Assembly: GCF_023023025.1 (NCBI RefSeq)
Contig: NZ_CP095481.1
Span: forward strand, 3,162,001-3,226,000
DNA from: Amycolatopsis sp. WQ 127309
Lineage (GTDB): Bacteria; Actinomycetota; Actinomycetes; Mycobacteriales; Pseudonocardiaceae
Reading direction: 5' to 3'
DNA: 64,000 bases
The notes beneath the pieces are model-generated. The model was not told the DNA's origin. It saw only the letters and a program-made list of their open reading frames with translations, and did not search any database. The translations under genes and the position numbers were made by a program. Positions 8,008-16,532 of this stretch are shown piece after piece (the first letter of the stretch is position 1; each line of letters opens with the position of its first letter).

Positions 8008-8486
8008 TTCGCGGAGAATTCGGCTTCGCGGTCCAGCAGTTTGGTGACTTGTTCGGCGATCACGCTCTCCAGCTTCGCGCCGAACAGCGGGATCCGCACG
8101 ACCACCTCGCCGCTCGTCCGCAGCGCCGTCTTGCCGCCGTCGGCCAGCAGCGCCGTCCGCGCCTTGATCTCACCCGGGACGCCGCCGACCTCGACCGACG
8201 CCTTGCCCTGGTACTCCGCGCCGGACGGCTGCCAGATCTGTGTGCGGGTCACGATCAGGTCGCCCTTGTGGAGCGTCCGGACGGCCTGCGGCAGCTTGTC
8301 GGCGCTGATGCCCTGCCGCAGCTGGTAGCGCAGGCCCTTCTCGGAGACCTCGTACGCGAGCAGCGCCGCGCCGTGGCCGCCGAGCTCGTCCAGGCGCGCC
8401 CGCAGTGCTTCTTCCCCGGCCACCGCGGGGTACACGGCGGCGACATCGGCGGCGAAGTCAGCACGGTGCTCGATCCGGGATCCCAT
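7986..8486 (-). CDS. DUF2505 domain protein
   Basis: A 166-residue protein matching the actinobacterial DUF2505 pattern, a START/SRPBCC-like fold: MGSRIEHRADFAADVAAVYP at the N-terminus, then a strand-rich middle (TRTQIWQPSG, VEVGGVPGEIKA) and a C-terminal helix LESVIAEQVTKLLDREAEF. Function unknown. The ATG lies only 24 bp from the divergent murB start. A TACTGT hexamer ends 7 bases upstream of the ATG and no Shine-Dalgarno fits in the gap, so the mRNA is probably leaderless. Confidence 0.8.
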   Translation of the reverse strand: MGSRIEHRADFAADVAAVYPAVAGEEALRARLDELGGHGAALLAYEVSEKGLRYQLRQGISADKLPQAVRTLHKGDLIVTRTQIWQPSGAEYQGKASVEVGGVPGEIKARTALLADGGKTALRTSGEVVVRIPLFGAKLESVIAEQVTKLLDREAEFSAKWLADAA

Positions 8487-8493
8487 GGGCCGG

Positions 8494-8503
8494 ACAGTAC
8501 CGT
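8494..8503. promoter_or_regulatory. Overlapping divergent -10 elements (DUF2505/murB)
   Basis: On the minus strand TACTGT (8494-8499) ends 7 bases before the DUF2505 ATG. On the plus strand TACCGT (8498-8503) ends 7 bases before the murB GTG. The two hexamers share two base pairs. Both fit TANNNT at leaderless spacing. Confidence 0.55.
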
Positions 8504-8510
8504 CAGACGC

Positions 8511-9566
8511 GTGAACACCGCCCGTACTCCCGCACTCCCGAAGCTCTCGGCGTACACCACGCTGCGCCTCGGCGGCCCGGCCCGCCGGTTCGTCAGTGCC
8601 GTGACCAGCGAAGATCTCGTCGCGGCGGTCCGCGAGGCCGACGCGGCGGGCGAGCCGGTGCTGCTGCTCGGCGGCGGCTCCAACCTGGTGGTCGGCGACG
8701 CGGGGTTCGACGGCGCGGTCGTCGAGGTGGCCAACACCGGCTGGCGGCGTGACGGCGCGATCGTCGAGGTCGAAGCCGGGCAGAACTGGGACGCCTTCGT
8801 CGCCGGCCTGGTCGAGGCGGGCCTGGGCGGGCTCGAGTGCCTCTCCGGCATCCCGGGCAGCGTCGGCGCGACGCCGATCCAGAACGTCGGCGCGTACGGC
8901 TGCGAGGTCGCCGAGTCGATCGTCTCGCTGGAGCTGTACGACCGCGTGACGCGCGAAGTGCGCACGCTCAAGGCCGACGAGCTCGGCTTCGCCTACCGCA
9001 CCAGCATCCTCAAGGGCACCGACACCGGCGTCGTCCTCTCGGTCCGCTTCGAGGTCCGCGAAGACGGCCTCTCCGCGCCGGTCCGCTACGCCGAGCTCGC
9101 GCGCACGCTCGGCGTCGAGATCGGCTCGCGCGTGCCGGCCGCCGACGCGCGCGAAGCCGTCCTCGGGCTGCGTCGCGGCAAGGGCATGGTGCTCGACCCG
9201 GCCGACCACGACACGTGGAGCGCGGGCTCGTTCTTCACCAACCCGATCGTCCCGGCGGCCGACGCCGAGGCGGTGCTGGCCCGCATCGCGGCCAGCGTCG
9301 AGGGCTCCGCGCCGCAGTACCCGGCCGACGGTGGCGTCAAGCTGTCCGCGGCCTGGCTGATCGAGCGCGCCGGCTTCGGCAAGGGGTACCCCGGGCCGGG
9401 GAACCGCGTCTCGCTGTCGACCAAGCACACGCTCGCGCTGACCAACCGCGGCGACGCGACGACGGAGGACCTGCTCACGCTGGCCCGCGAGGTCCGCGAC
9501 GGCGTCCACGAGCGCTTCGGCGTCCGCCTGCGGCCCGAACCGCTCTTGATCAACTGCGTCATTTGA
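8511..9566 (+). CDS. murB: UDP-N-acetylenolpyruvoylglucosamine reductase
   Basis: MurB reduces UDP-GlcNAc-enolpyruvate to UDP-MurNAc with NADPH and FAD, the second committed step of peptidoglycan synthesis. The 351-residue protein shows FAD-binding LGGGSNLVVGDAG (about 53-65) and GIPGSVGATPIQNVGAYG (113-130), Arg163 in YRTS, the proton-donor Ser240 in AGSFFTNP and Glu343 in RPEPLLIN. The GTG at 8511 lies 24 bp from the divergent DUF2505 gene and 7 bases after TACCGT, so it is probably a leaderless start; the frame remains open far upstream but without MurB similarity. Followed by a cell-wall cross-linking enzyme gene. Confidence 0.95.
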   Translation: MNTARTPALPKLSAYTTLRLGGPARRFVSAVTSEDLVAAVREADAAGEPVLLLGGGSNLVVGDAGFDGAVVEVANTGWRRDGAIVEVEAGQNWDAFVAGLVEAGLGGLECLSGIPGSVGATPIQNVGAYGCEVAESIVSLELYDRVTREVRTLKADELGFAYRTSILKGTDTGVVLSVRFEVREDGLSAPVRYAELARTLGVEIGSRVPAADAREAVLGLRRGKGMVLDPADHDTWSAGSFFTNPIVPAADAEAVLARIAASVEGSAPQYPADGGVKLSAAWLIERAGFGKGYPGPGNRVSLSTKHTLALTNRGDATTEDLLTLAREVRDGVHERFGVRLRPEPLLINCVI

Positions 9567-9640
9567 GCCGAAACGGGCAACCTGGACGTGTATCAGACGT
9601 CTTTGTCGACAACGGTGACGTCCACCTGAACGGATGGTCT

Positions 9641-9658
9641 TTACCTTTCGGCAGGTAA
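9641..9658. promoter_or_regulatory. Inverted repeat upstream of the L,D-transpeptidase gene
   Basis: TTACCT-TTCGGC-AGGTAA, 6-bp arms and 6-bp spacer, lies 67 bp before the start codon. It resembles the inverted repeat upstream of gpmA (14874-14893), which has the same TTTCGG centre and GTAAC-type half-sites. Confidence 0.35.
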
Positions 9659-9725
9659 CGTCAGGCGGGTCACCAGCGCTAAGGGCGTGGAACCGCTGGT
9701 CGGCGGGGGAACTCGGGAGGAATTC

Positions 9726-10907
9726 GTGATCGAACGGCGCTTGGTCTTCAAGGCGGCTCTCGCGGCGGGGGCCGCTGTGGTCGTCGCGGCGTGTTCGGGC
9801 ACGAACGACGGCACCGCGCTGCCCACCGGGGCCGCGAACGCCGACGGCGAGGGCGGCGGCGCGCAGCCCGTGGCGAAGATCACGGCCGAGCCGGCCGCGA
9901 ACGTCAAGGACGCCCCGGTCCTCAAGCCCGTCGTGATCAAGGTCGCCGACGGCAAGCTCACCGAGTGCAAGGTCACCGCCGACGGCGGCAAGGACGTCAA
10001 GGGCGACACCTCGCCCGACGGGCTCACCTGGACCAGCTCCGAACCGCTCGGCTACGGCAAGAAGTACACCTACGCGGCCAAGGCCACCGGCAGCGACGGC
10101 AAGCCGGTCGAGTTCACCGGCACCTTCACCACGGTCAGCCCGGCCAAGCAGGTCCGCGCCACGCTCAACCCGGCCGACAACGCCCAGGTCGGCGTGGCCA
10201 TGCCGATCAGCGTCAAGTTCGCGTCGCCGGTCAAGGACCGCGCGGCCGTCGAGAAGGCCCTGTCCGTGAAGACGGACAAGAACGTCGAGGGCGCCTGGGG
10301 CTGGCTGTCCGACAGCCAGGTCGACTTCCGGCCGAAGGAGTACTGGCCGCAGAACATCACGGTGAACGTCGAGGCGAAGCTGTACGGCGTCGAGCTGGGC
10401 GGCGGCGCGTACGGCAAGGCCGACGTCACCACGAAGTTCAAGATCGGCCGCAACCAGGTGGTCAAGGTCAACACCCCGGAGCACCAGATGCACGTCTACC
10501 GCGGCGGCTCGCAGGTCAAGAGCTACCCGTGCGCGAACGGGCTGGACGCCGAGGTCGACCGCAACACCCCGAACGGCACCTACATCGTGATGAGCAAGGA
10601 GCCGACGGCGGTCTTCGACAACGCCCGCTACGGCTACACGAACGTCAACAAGAAGTGGGCCTGCCGGTTCTCCAACCACGGCGAGTACATCCACGAGAAC
10701 CAGGACAACGCGGCCAACATCGGGAAGACCAACAACTCCCACGGCTGCGTCAACCTGCTCGAGGCCGACGCCAAGGACTACTTCGACTCCGCGCTGGTCG
10801 GCGACCCGGTCGAGATCACCGGCTCCAAGCTCGGCGCGCCGATGGCCTCGGACGTCAAGGACTGGAACTACTCCTGGTCGGCCTGGCAGGCGCTGGGCGC
10901 GAAGTAA
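9726..10907 (+). CDS. L,D-transpeptidase lipoprotein (YkuD domain)
   Basis: This enzyme makes 3-3 cross-links in peptidoglycan outside the membrane. The 393-residue product starts at GTG 9726 (purine-rich GGGAGGAA before it) with a lipoprotein signal, lipobox VAAC and acylated Cys23. The middle contains two immunoglobulin-like modules, as in mycobacterial Ldt enzymes. The C-terminal YkuD domain has HGEYIHEN followed by the catalytic SHGCVNL (Cys341). Its position after murB corresponds to Rv0483 (LprQ/LdtMt5) in M. tuberculosis. An inverted repeat at 9641-9658 may regulate it. Confidence 0.93.
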   Translation: MIERRLVFKAALAAGAAVVVAACSGTNDGTALPTGAANADGEGGGAQPVAKITAEPAANVKDAPVLKPVVIKVADGKLTECKVTADGGKDVKGDTSPDGLTWTSSEPLGYGKKYTYAAKATGSDGKPVEFTGTFTTVSPAKQVRATLNPADNAQVGVAMPISVKFASPVKDRAAVEKALSVKTDKNVEGAWGWLSDSQVDFRPKEYWPQNITVNVEAKLYGVELGGGAYGKADVTTKFKIGRNQVVKVNTPEHQMHVYRGGSQVKSYPCANGLDAEVDRNTPNGTYIVMSKEPTAVFDNARYGYTNVNKKWACRFSNHGEYIHENQDNAANIGKTNNSHGCVNLLEADAKDYFDSALVGDPVEITGSKLGAPMASDVKDWNYSWSAWQALGAK

Positions 10908-10910
10908 CCC

Positions 10911-11726
10911 GTGCGCACCGAGGTCGTCGGACACGGCGGGACGCGGCTCGGCCTGCGGGTCGAGGGGGCCGGCAACAGCAGGCCGATCGTGTTCGTGCAC
11001 GGCTGGGCGCAGTCGTCCGGCGCCTGGGCCGCGCAGCTGGCCGACCCGGCGCTGACCGAGCGGTTCCGCCTGGTCGCGATGGACCTGCGCGGGCACGGCG
11101 CGTCCGACGTCCCGGCCTCCGGGTACGACGACCCGGTGGTCTGGGCCGACGACCTCGCCGCGGTGCTCGACTTCGCCGGGCCTGACGCGATCGTCGTCGC
11201 CTGGTCGTACGGCGGCCTGGTGCTGACCGACCACATCCGGGTGCACGGCACCGCACGGCTGCGCGGGATCGTGCTCGTCGGCGCGATCACCGAGATCGGC
11301 CGCGATCGGCCGGGCGGGCGCGTCGGCTCGCTGATGCGCGAGCACATGCGCGCGATGCTTTCGGACGATCCGGACATCGCGGTCCCGGCGCTCACGGCGT
11401 TCAGCCGCGACATGGTGACCCGCCCGATCCCCGGCACGCAGGCCCAGGCCCTGCTCGGCGCGTCTCTCGGCGTGCCGCCCGCGGTGCGGGCGGCGTTGTT
11501 CCGCCGCGACGTCGGCAGCGACGACGTCCTGGCCGCGATCGACAAACCCGCCCTGGTCGTGCACGGTTCCCAAGACCGCGTGATCGACTCCGCGGCGGCG
11601 AAGCACACGATCGGGAAGATTCCGGGGGCCACCGGACGTTGGTTCCTTGGCGGGGGTCATGCGCCCTTCGCCGAGGCCGCGGACGAGTTCGACGCGGTGC
11701 TCCGGCAGTTCGCCGAGGAATGCTGA
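10911..11726 (+). CDS. Alpha/beta-fold hydrolase
   Basis: A 271-residue alpha/beta hydrolase with oxyanion motif VFVHGWAQ (His30-Gly31), nucleophile Ser99 in AWSYGG, acid Asp in GSQDRVID and His in GGGHAPF. The first glycine of the usual GxSxG is replaced by Ala, which is common in this superfamily. Substrate unknown; candidates are esters, lactones or peroxides. It begins 3 bp after the transpeptidase stop and ends 25 bp before mshA, so all three are probably cotranscribed. Confidence 0.82.
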   Translation: MRTEVVGHGGTRLGLRVEGAGNSRPIVFVHGWAQSSGAWAAQLADPALTERFRLVAMDLRGHGASDVPASGYDDPVVWADDLAAVLDFAGPDAIVVAWSYGGLVLTDHIRVHGTARLRGIVLVGAITEIGRDRPGGRVGSLMREHMRAMLSDDPDIAVPALTAFSRDMVTRPIPGTQAQALLGASLGVPPAVRAALFRRDVGSDDVLAAIDKPALVVHGSQDRVIDSAAAKHTIGKIPGATGRWFLGGGHAPFAEAADEFDAVLRQFAEEC

Positions 11727-11751
11727 CGTAGAACGCGGGAGACGAGACCAG

Positions 11752-13056
11752 GTGACCAGCTCCATCCGGGGGTTCCGTGCTGCGCCGCGACGGGTAGCGG
11801 TGTTGTCCGTACACACTTCGCCGCTCGAGCAGCCGGGGACCGGCGACGCGGGCGGGATGAACGTCTACGTCAGCCAGACGGCGACCGAGATGGCCCGCCG
11901 CGGCGTCGAGGTCGAGGTGTTCACCCGCGCGACGGCGTCGGACCAGCCGCCGGTGGCCGAGCTGGCGCCGGGTGTGACCGTCCGGCACGTGCAGGCCGGC
12001 CCCTTCGAGCCGCTGAGCCGCGACGAGCTGCCCGCGCAGCTGTGCGCGTTCACCTCCGGCGTGCTGCGCACCGAGGCCTTCCACGAGCCCGGGTACTACG
12101 ACCTCATCCACTCGCACTACTGGCTTTCGGGCCAGGTCGGCTGGCTCGCCCGCGACCGCTGGTCCGTGCCGCTGGTGCACACCGCGCACACCCTGGCGAA
12201 GGTGAAGAACGCCGCGCTCGCCGAGGGCGACAAGCCCGAGCCGCGGCTGCGTGTGATCGGCGAGGAGCAGGTCGTCGCCGAGGCGGACAGGCTGGTCGCC
12301 AACACCCCGGTCGAGGCGCGGCAGCTCATCGACCTCTACGGCGCCGAGCCGCACGCGGTGCACGCCGTGCCGCCGGGTGTCGACCTCGAGCGCTTCACCC
12401 CGGGCCCGAAGAACGTCGCGCGCGCCGAGCTCGGCCTGCCCGGCGACGCCGTCGTGCTGGCGTTCGCCGGCCGGATCCAGCCGCTGAAGGCGCCGGACGT
12501 GTTGCTGCACGCCGCCGAGGCGCTGCTGCGCCGGCGGCCGGAACTGGCGTCGAAGCTGATCGTGCTGATCGTCGGCGGGCCGTCCGGCACCGGGCTGGAG
12601 CAGCCGCAGGCGCTGCGCGAGCTCGCCGTCTCCCTCGGCATCGAGGCGCAGGTCCGCTTCCTGCCGCCGCAGCCCGGCCCGGCGCTCGCCCGGGTGTTCC
12701 GCGCCGCCGACGTCGTCGCGGTGCCCAGCTACAACGAGTCGTTCGGGCTGGTCGCGCTGGAGGCGCAGGCCTGCGGGACGCCGGTGGTCGCCGCCGACGT
12801 CGGCGGGCTGCCGATGGCGGTGCCGCACGGCGTCTCCGGGCTGCTGGTGCCGGGGCACGGCGCCGAGGAGTGGGCGGACGCGCTGGCCGCGGTCGCGCTG
12901 CGCCCGGACCGGTGCGCCGAGCTCGGTGCCAACGCCGTCCTGCACGCGCGGCACTTCTCCTGGCGTCGTACGACGGACGCGCTGCTCGACATCTATGCTC
13001 AGGCCACCAGCGCGTTCTCCCACGCCCTGGAGCTGCGCGCGGAGGTGGCGGTGTGA
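11752..13056 (+). CDS. mshA: D-inositol-3-phosphate glycosyltransferase (mycothiol step 1)
   Basis: MshA joins UDP-GlcNAc to 1D-myo-inositol 3-phosphate, starting mycothiol synthesis. The 434-residue GT4 enzyme has the N-terminal loop [14 protein letters not shown] that contacts the acceptor, and the C-terminal donor site [20 protein letters not shown] with the E-x7-E pair. The GTG at 11752 precedes [20 protein letters not shown], the usual N-terminus. Presence of mshA places the organism among mycothiol-producing actinobacteria. The stop codon overlaps the next start (GTGA), indicating coupling with the YbjN gene, as in Rv0486-Rv0487. Confidence 0.95.
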   Translation: MTSSIRGFRAAPRRVAVLSVHTSPLEQPGTGDAGGMNVYVSQTATEMARRGVEVEVFTRATASDQPPVAELAPGVTVRHVQAGPFEPLSRDELPAQLCAFTSGVLRTEAFHEPGYYDLIHSHYWLSGQVGWLARDRWSVPLVHTAHTLAKVKNAALAEGDKPEPRLRVIGEEQVVAEADRLVANTPVEARQLIDLYGAEPHAVHAVPPGVDLERFTPGPKNVARAELGLPGDAVVLAFAGRIQPLKAPDVLLHAAEALLRRRPELASKLIVLIVGGPSGTGLEQPQALRELAVSLGIEAQVRFLPPQPGPALARVFRAADVVAVPSYNESFGLVALEAQACGTPVVAADVGGLPMAVPHGVSGLLVPGHGAEEWADALAAVALRPDRCAELGANAVLHARHFSWRRTTDALLDIYAQATSAFSHALELRAEVAV

Positions 13057-13565
13057 GTCTCGACGAGCTGATCAAGTCCACTTTGGACGACGCGGACCTG
13101 AAGTACGACCGGCGGGGCCCGGGAAAGTACTTCGTCACGTTGCCGGGAACCAAGAAGCTGCAGACGAACGCGTGGCTCGTCGACGGCGACCACGCGTTCT
13201 CCGTGGAGGCGTTCGTCTGCCGGCGGCCCGACGAGTCCCATGAGGACGTTTACCGATTCCTGTTGCAGCGCAACGCGAAGCTCTACGGCGTCCATTACAC
13301 AGTGGACAGTCTCGGTGACATCTACCTGGTCGGCCGGTTCGGCAAGGAGACGCTGAGCGCCGAAGAGCTCGACAAGGTGCTCGGCCAGGTACTCGAAGCC
13401 GCCGACGGCGACTTCAACACCCTGCTGGAGATCGGCTTCGCGACGTCGATCAAGCGCGAGTGGGACTGGCGCGTCTCCCGCGGCGAGTCCTTGGCCAACC
13501 TCGAGGCGTTCAAGCACCTCGTCGAGCCCGCGAAGCCGCACGAACCAGGCTTGACCGAGTCGTGA
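13053..13565 (+). CDS. YbjN domain protein
   Basis: A 170-residue cytoplasmic protein with the YbjN (type III secretion chaperone-like) fold: a short N-terminal helix [18 protein letters not shown], paired strands [19 protein letters not shown] and the helical C-terminal half. It is the homologue of the gene that follows mshA in mycobacteria (Rv0487). Its role is unknown; the tight 4-base overlap with mshA suggests coupled translation. No catalytic motif is seen. Confidence 0.85.
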   Translation: MSLDELIKSTLDDADLKYDRRGPGKYFVTLPGTKKLQTNAWLVDGDHAFSVEAFVCRRPDESHEDVYRFLLQRNAKLYGVHYTVDSLGDIYLVGRFGKETLSAEELDKVLGQVLEAADGDFNTLLEIGFATSIKREWDWRVSRGESLANLEAFKHLVEPAKPHEPGLTES

Positions 13566-13635
13566 CCCGGCCCGTGCAACGGGGCTGAACCGGACATCCG
13601 TCTCACCGCCAGTCGAAACTGGAGGGAGACGCAGG

Positions 13636-14532
13636 ATGCGGACTCGATGGAGAACCCTGTTCGCGGTCGCGGGCGTGGCGTTCGTGCTGGCCGGCTGCTC
13701 GGCGAACGAGAACGGCACGTCGTCCTCGGCGGACAGTGCCGGGATCGGCCCGGCTCCGGCGGTGCCGCAGCAGCCGCAGCAGGGGACCGCGGGCAACGGG
13801 AAAGCCGAGCCGAACAAGGGGCAGCCGGTCCCCGCGCCGCAGGCCGGGGCGGCCGATCGCAAGCTTTCGCGCAGCGCGCGGCTCGAGCTGACCGCCACGA
13901 AGGTCACCGACGTCGTCGCGGAGGCGCGGGGGATCGCGCAGGGCGCCGGGGGGTACACCGGGCAGGAGAGCACCGGCGACCGGTTGGCGACGCTCAGCCT
14001 CGCCGTGCCCGCCGAGAAGCTGGACGGCGTGCTCGACCAGCTCTCGCACCTGGGCACCAGCCTGGTGAAGCGGGAGCTGAACACCCAGGACGTCACCGAG
14101 CAGACCATCGACGTCGAAGCGCGGCTGGCGACGCAGCGGGCGTCGGTGGAGCGGATCCGCGCGTTGCTCGCGAAGGCGACCTCGGTGTCGGAGATCGCTT
14201 CGGTGGAAAGTGAGCTCACGAGCCGCGAAGCCACTCTCGAATCCCTTGAACAGCAACGGAATTCGCTCGCGGGCAGTGTCGCGATGTCGACCGTCGCGAT
14301 GACCATCCGGAACGTGGCCGCGCCGCCGCCCGCCGAAGAGGACCACAGCGGGTTCCTCGGTGGCCTGGCCGGCGGCTGGGACGCGTTCCTCGTCTTCGGC
14401 GGCGGCCTGCTGACGGTGCTGGGCGCGATCGCGCCGTTCCTGCTGATCCTCGGCCCGCTCGCCTGGGCGGGCTGGTGGCTGCACCGGCGTCGCCGGGCGG
14501 CGCGGCCGGAACCCGTGACGCCCGAGGTGTGA
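13636..14532 (+). CDS. DUF4349 lipoprotein with coiled coil and C-terminal membrane helix
   Basis: A 298-residue envelope protein. The signal peptide ends in lipobox LAGC (Cys near residue 22), followed by a Pro/Gln-rich linker and a DUF4349 domain (RKLSRSARLELTA to about residue 225) containing the heptad-like helix SVSEIASVESELTSREATLE. One strong membrane helix lies near the end (GGGLLTVLGAIAPFLLILG) with a basic cytoplasmic tail. A lipid anchor together with a C-terminal helix is typical of DUF4349 proteins. Function unknown. Start ATG preceded by CTGGAGGGAG. Confidence 0.82.
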   Translation: MRTRWRTLFAVAGVAFVLAGCSANENGTSSSADSAGIGPAPAVPQQPQQGTAGNGKAEPNKGQPVPAPQAGAADRKLSRSARLELTATKVTDVVAEARGIAQGAGGYTGQESTGDRLATLSLAVPAEKLDGVLDQLSHLGTSLVKRELNTQDVTEQTIDVEARLATQRASVERIRALLAKATSVSEIASVESELTSREATLESLEQQRNSLAGSVAMSTVAMTIRNVAAPPPAEEDHSGFLGGLAGGWDAFLVFGGGLLTVLGAIAPFLLILGPLAWAGWWLHRRRRAARPEPVTPEV

Positions 14533-14541
14533 AGCGGGCAG

Positions 14542-14678
14542 GCGGGACGGCTCGAGGGAGGGGGGAGTCGCGATCTCGAGCCGCCCCGCTGAAGTTCCCG
14601 CCGATCAGGACCCGGTGACGAGGGGGGTGCCAACGGGGCCGGCGGGCCGCGGCTCGGCAGGGGGGAGACGAGCCGCGG
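14542..14678 (-). ncRNA. 6C RNA candidate (two C-rich-loop hairpins)
   Basis: Read on the minus strand, hairpin A (14678-14647) has a perfect 10-bp stem CCGCGGCTCG/CGAGCCGCGG with a 12-base loop containing CCCCCC. Hairpin B (14589-14542) has a 15-bp stem with one mismatch and an 18-base loop containing CCCCCC. Two stem-loops with six or more C in each loop define the actinobacterial 6C RNA class. A third C6 run lies in the linker (around 14622-14627). Hairpin B probably also serves as terminator. In mycobacteria 6C RNA pairs its C-rich loops with G-rich target mRNAs; in Streptomyces its level rises during sporulation. Confidence 0.75.
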
Positions 14679-14977
14679 TCAAAGCCCGAAACCGGCCGGG
14701 GAGTGCGTGGAATCCGGCCGCTCGGGACTTAGTCAACCTGTCAGAACTCGACCTGTAATCACAAGACTACACACTAGTCCGTTCGAGTGAACTTTGCGCA
14801 GACCGATAACGCAGTGCAGCATGTTGCACTGGATTTGCGCCTTGTTGGCAGGCTGACTTGTCATCGGGTGAAGGTGTTACTTTCGGGTAACACACTCTGT
14901 GTAGGTCGGCTGGGGAAAACCCCAGACCTGGGAGGTCACCAGCGGGCGCCGTGGTCCGTTCTGGCAGGCTGGACCCC
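14679..14977. promoter_or_regulatory. Divergent control region between 6C RNA and gpmA
   Basis: A stretch of lower GC between the 6C RNA and gpmA. It contains two inverted repeats: CAGTGCA/TGCACTG (14812-14818 and 14825-14831, 6-bp spacer) and GTGTTAC/GTAACAC (14874-14880 and 14887-14893, spacer TTTCGG). A 14-mer at 14809-14822 recurs upstream of the BldN-like sigma factor gene. No convincing protein-coding gene is seen. Confidence 0.5.
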
Positions 14978-15727
14978 ATGGCCGAACTTGGGACGTTGGT
15001 GCTGCTCCGTCACGGGCAGAGCACGTGGAACGCGGAAAACCTGTTCACCGGCTGGGTGGACGTACCCCTTTCGGAGCAGGGTGAAGGCGAAGCCCGCAAG
15101 GGTGGCCGGCTCCTGGCCGAAGCCGCGCTGCTGCCGGACGTGGTGCACACCTCGCTGCTGCGGCGCGCGATCTCGACCGCGAACATCGCCCTCGACGCCG
15201 CGGACCGCCACTGGATCCCGGTGAAGCGCGACTGGCGGCTCAACGAGCGCCACTACGGCGCGCTGCAGGGCAAGGACAAGAAGCAGACGCTGGCCGAGTT
15301 CGGCGAGGAGCAGTTCATGCTCTGGCGCCGCTCGTACGACACCCCGCCGCCGGCGATCGACCCGAAGGACCAGTGGAGCCAGGCGGGCGACGCGCGGTAC
15401 GCGGACCTCGGCGACAGCGCGCCGCTGACCGAGTGCCTGAAGGACGTCGTCGCGCGGCTGCTGCCGTACTGGGAGTCCGCGATCGTGCCGGACCTGCGCG
15501 CGGGCAAGACCGTGCTGGTCGCCGCGCACGGCAACTCGCTGCGCGCGCTCGTCAAGCACCTCGACGGGATCTCGGACGCGGACATCGCGGGCCTGAACAT
15601 CCCGACCGGCATCCCGCTGCGCTACGACCTCACCGACGACCTGAAGCCGGTGAAGCCGGGCGGCGAGTACCTCGACCCGGACGCCGCCAAGGAAGCCGCC
15701 GCCGCGGTCGCGAACCAGGGCCGCTGA
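14978..15727 (+). CDS. gpmA: 2,3-bisphosphoglycerate-dependent phosphoglycerate mutase
   Basis: GpmA interconverts 3- and 2-phosphoglycerate in glycolysis and gluconeogenesis. The 249-residue protein has the phosphohistidine motif [10 protein letters not shown] (His12), [13 protein letters not shown], the substrate loop [12 protein letters not shown] and the second catalytic His in [18 protein letters not shown], all diagnostic of the dPGM family. The ATG at 14978 starts [13 protein letters not shown]; only a weak -10-like CAGGCT lies 7 bases upstream, so a leaderless start is possible. It corresponds to gpm1 (Rv0489), immediately upstream of senX3-regX3 in mycobacteria; here a regulator/reductase pair is inserted between them. 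Confidence 0.95.
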   Translation: MAELGTLVLLRHGQSTWNAENLFTGWVDVPLSEQGEGEARKGGRLLAEAALLPDVVHTSLLRRAISTANIALDAADRHWIPVKRDWRLNERHYGALQGKDKKQTLAEFGEEQFMLWRRSYDTPPPAIDPKDQWSQAGDARYADLGDSAPLTECLKDVVARLLPYWESAIVPDLRAGKTVLVAAHGNSLRALVKHLDGISDADIAGLNIPTGIPLRYDLTDDLKPVKPGGEYLDPDAAKEAAAAVANQGR

Positions 15728-15741
15728 CACCTCTCCAGTCC

Positions 15742-15800
15742 AAAGCCGTGAAGGCCTCCTTACCGGCCATAAGAGCCGGTAAGGAGGCCTTCACGGCTTT
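15742..15800. terminator. Palindromic repeat element, copy 1 (25-bp perfect stem)
   Basis: The arm 15742-15766 (beginning AAAGCCGTGAAGGCCTCCTT) is the exact reverse complement of 15776-15800, with a 9-base loop. It lies between convergent gpmA and the LuxR-type gene. Related copies are at 40254-40304 and 50239-50297. Probably a bidirectional terminator that is also a dispersed repeat. Confidence 0.8.
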
Positions 15801-15818
15801 CAAGCCGGGGTGTGAGGC

Positions 15819-16457
15819 CTAAAGGAGGCCGGCTTCGCGGGCCCGGGCACCGGCCTGGAACCGCGAGGACGCGCCGAGGATCTCCATCAGCTCGGCCACG
15901 CGGCGCCGGTAGGTGCGCAGGCTGACGCCGAGCGCGCGGGCCGCCGTCTCGTCCTTGCAGCCGGCCGCGAGCTGCTCGAGGATCTCCCGCGCGCCGAGCT
16001 CGGTGAACCGGGCCTGGTAGGACTCCAGGTCGGTCGCGCTCGCCCAGACCGCCTCGTACAGCGACTGGATGCCCTGGATCAGCTCGGGGCTGCTGACGAC
16101 GGTGTAGCTGCGGACGCCGCCGACGCGGTCGCCCGCCACGATCGCGATCCGGCGGTCCAGCAGGATCGTCTCGTTGATGTCGCGTTCGGTGATCCGGATC
16201 CGGGCGCCGTGGTCGGCCATGAACCGCAGGTGCCCGGCCAGCGCGGGGTCGAGCAGCACGCCGGGCTGGTAGACCTTGCGCACGGCCGTCGCGCGCACCG
16301 CCTGCTCCCGCTCGGGCGCGGTCGGGTGCGCCACCGACCACGTGTGCAGGTCGCGGGCCGCGCACGAAACCTCCGTCGCCGCCGCGAACAAGTGCTTCGT
16401 CCGCTCGAACAGCTCGGCCTCACCGCGCACCACGACGACGTCCGTCACCTTTTCCAC
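15819..16457 (-). CDS. LuxR-type helix-turn-helix regulator
   Basis: A regulator of about 212 residues starting at GTG 16457. The C-terminal segment FTELGAREILEQLAAGCKDETAARALGVSLRTYRRRVAELM reads as a LuxR/GerE-type helix-turn-helix. The N-terminal 140 residues form a TrmB/PLD-like sensor region (FAAATEVSCAARDL, RIRITERDINETILLDRRIAIVAG) found in stand-alone actinobacterial LuxR-type regulators. It is divergent from an aldo/keto reductase, with inverted repeats between them, so that gene is the likely target. The ligand is unknown; no receiver domain is present. Confidence 0.8.
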   Translation of the reverse strand: MEKVTDVVVVRGEAELFERTKHLFAAATEVSCAARDLHTWSVAHPTAPEREQAVRATAVRKVYQPGVLLDPALAGHLRFMADHGARIRITERDINETILLDRRIAIVAGDRVGGVRSYTVVSSPELIQGIQSLYEAVWASATDLESYQARFTELGAREILEQLAAGCKDETAARALGVSLRTYRRRVAELMEILGASSRFQAGARAREAGLL

Positions 16458-16471
16458 ACCATCGAGTGTCC

Positions 16472-16493
16472 GCTGCCTGGCAGCAAACTGCCA
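16472..16493. promoter_or_regulatory. Inverted-repeat operator candidate between regulator and reductase
   Basis: TGGCAG-CAAA-CTGCCA (16478-16493) and the overlapping GCTGCC-T-GGCAGC (16472-16484) lie in the 75-bp gap between the divergent LuxR-type and aldo/keto reductase starts. Both are plausible binding sites for the regulator. Confidence 0.5.
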
Positions 16494-16532
16494 AACCCGG
16501 CCCGGATCTCCCCGCGTGGCGAAGCTGGAGGC

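Noticed and set aside
7986..11816. 1276-residue minus-strand frame opposite murB, the transpeptidase and the hydrolase
   Set aside because: It is the antisense shadow of GC-rich codons; only its last 166 codons (DUF2505) are a gene.
14767..14979. 70-residue minus-strand frame upstream of gpmA
   Set aside because: Lies over inverted repeats and the control region, has no ribosome binding site and no recognisable sequence.
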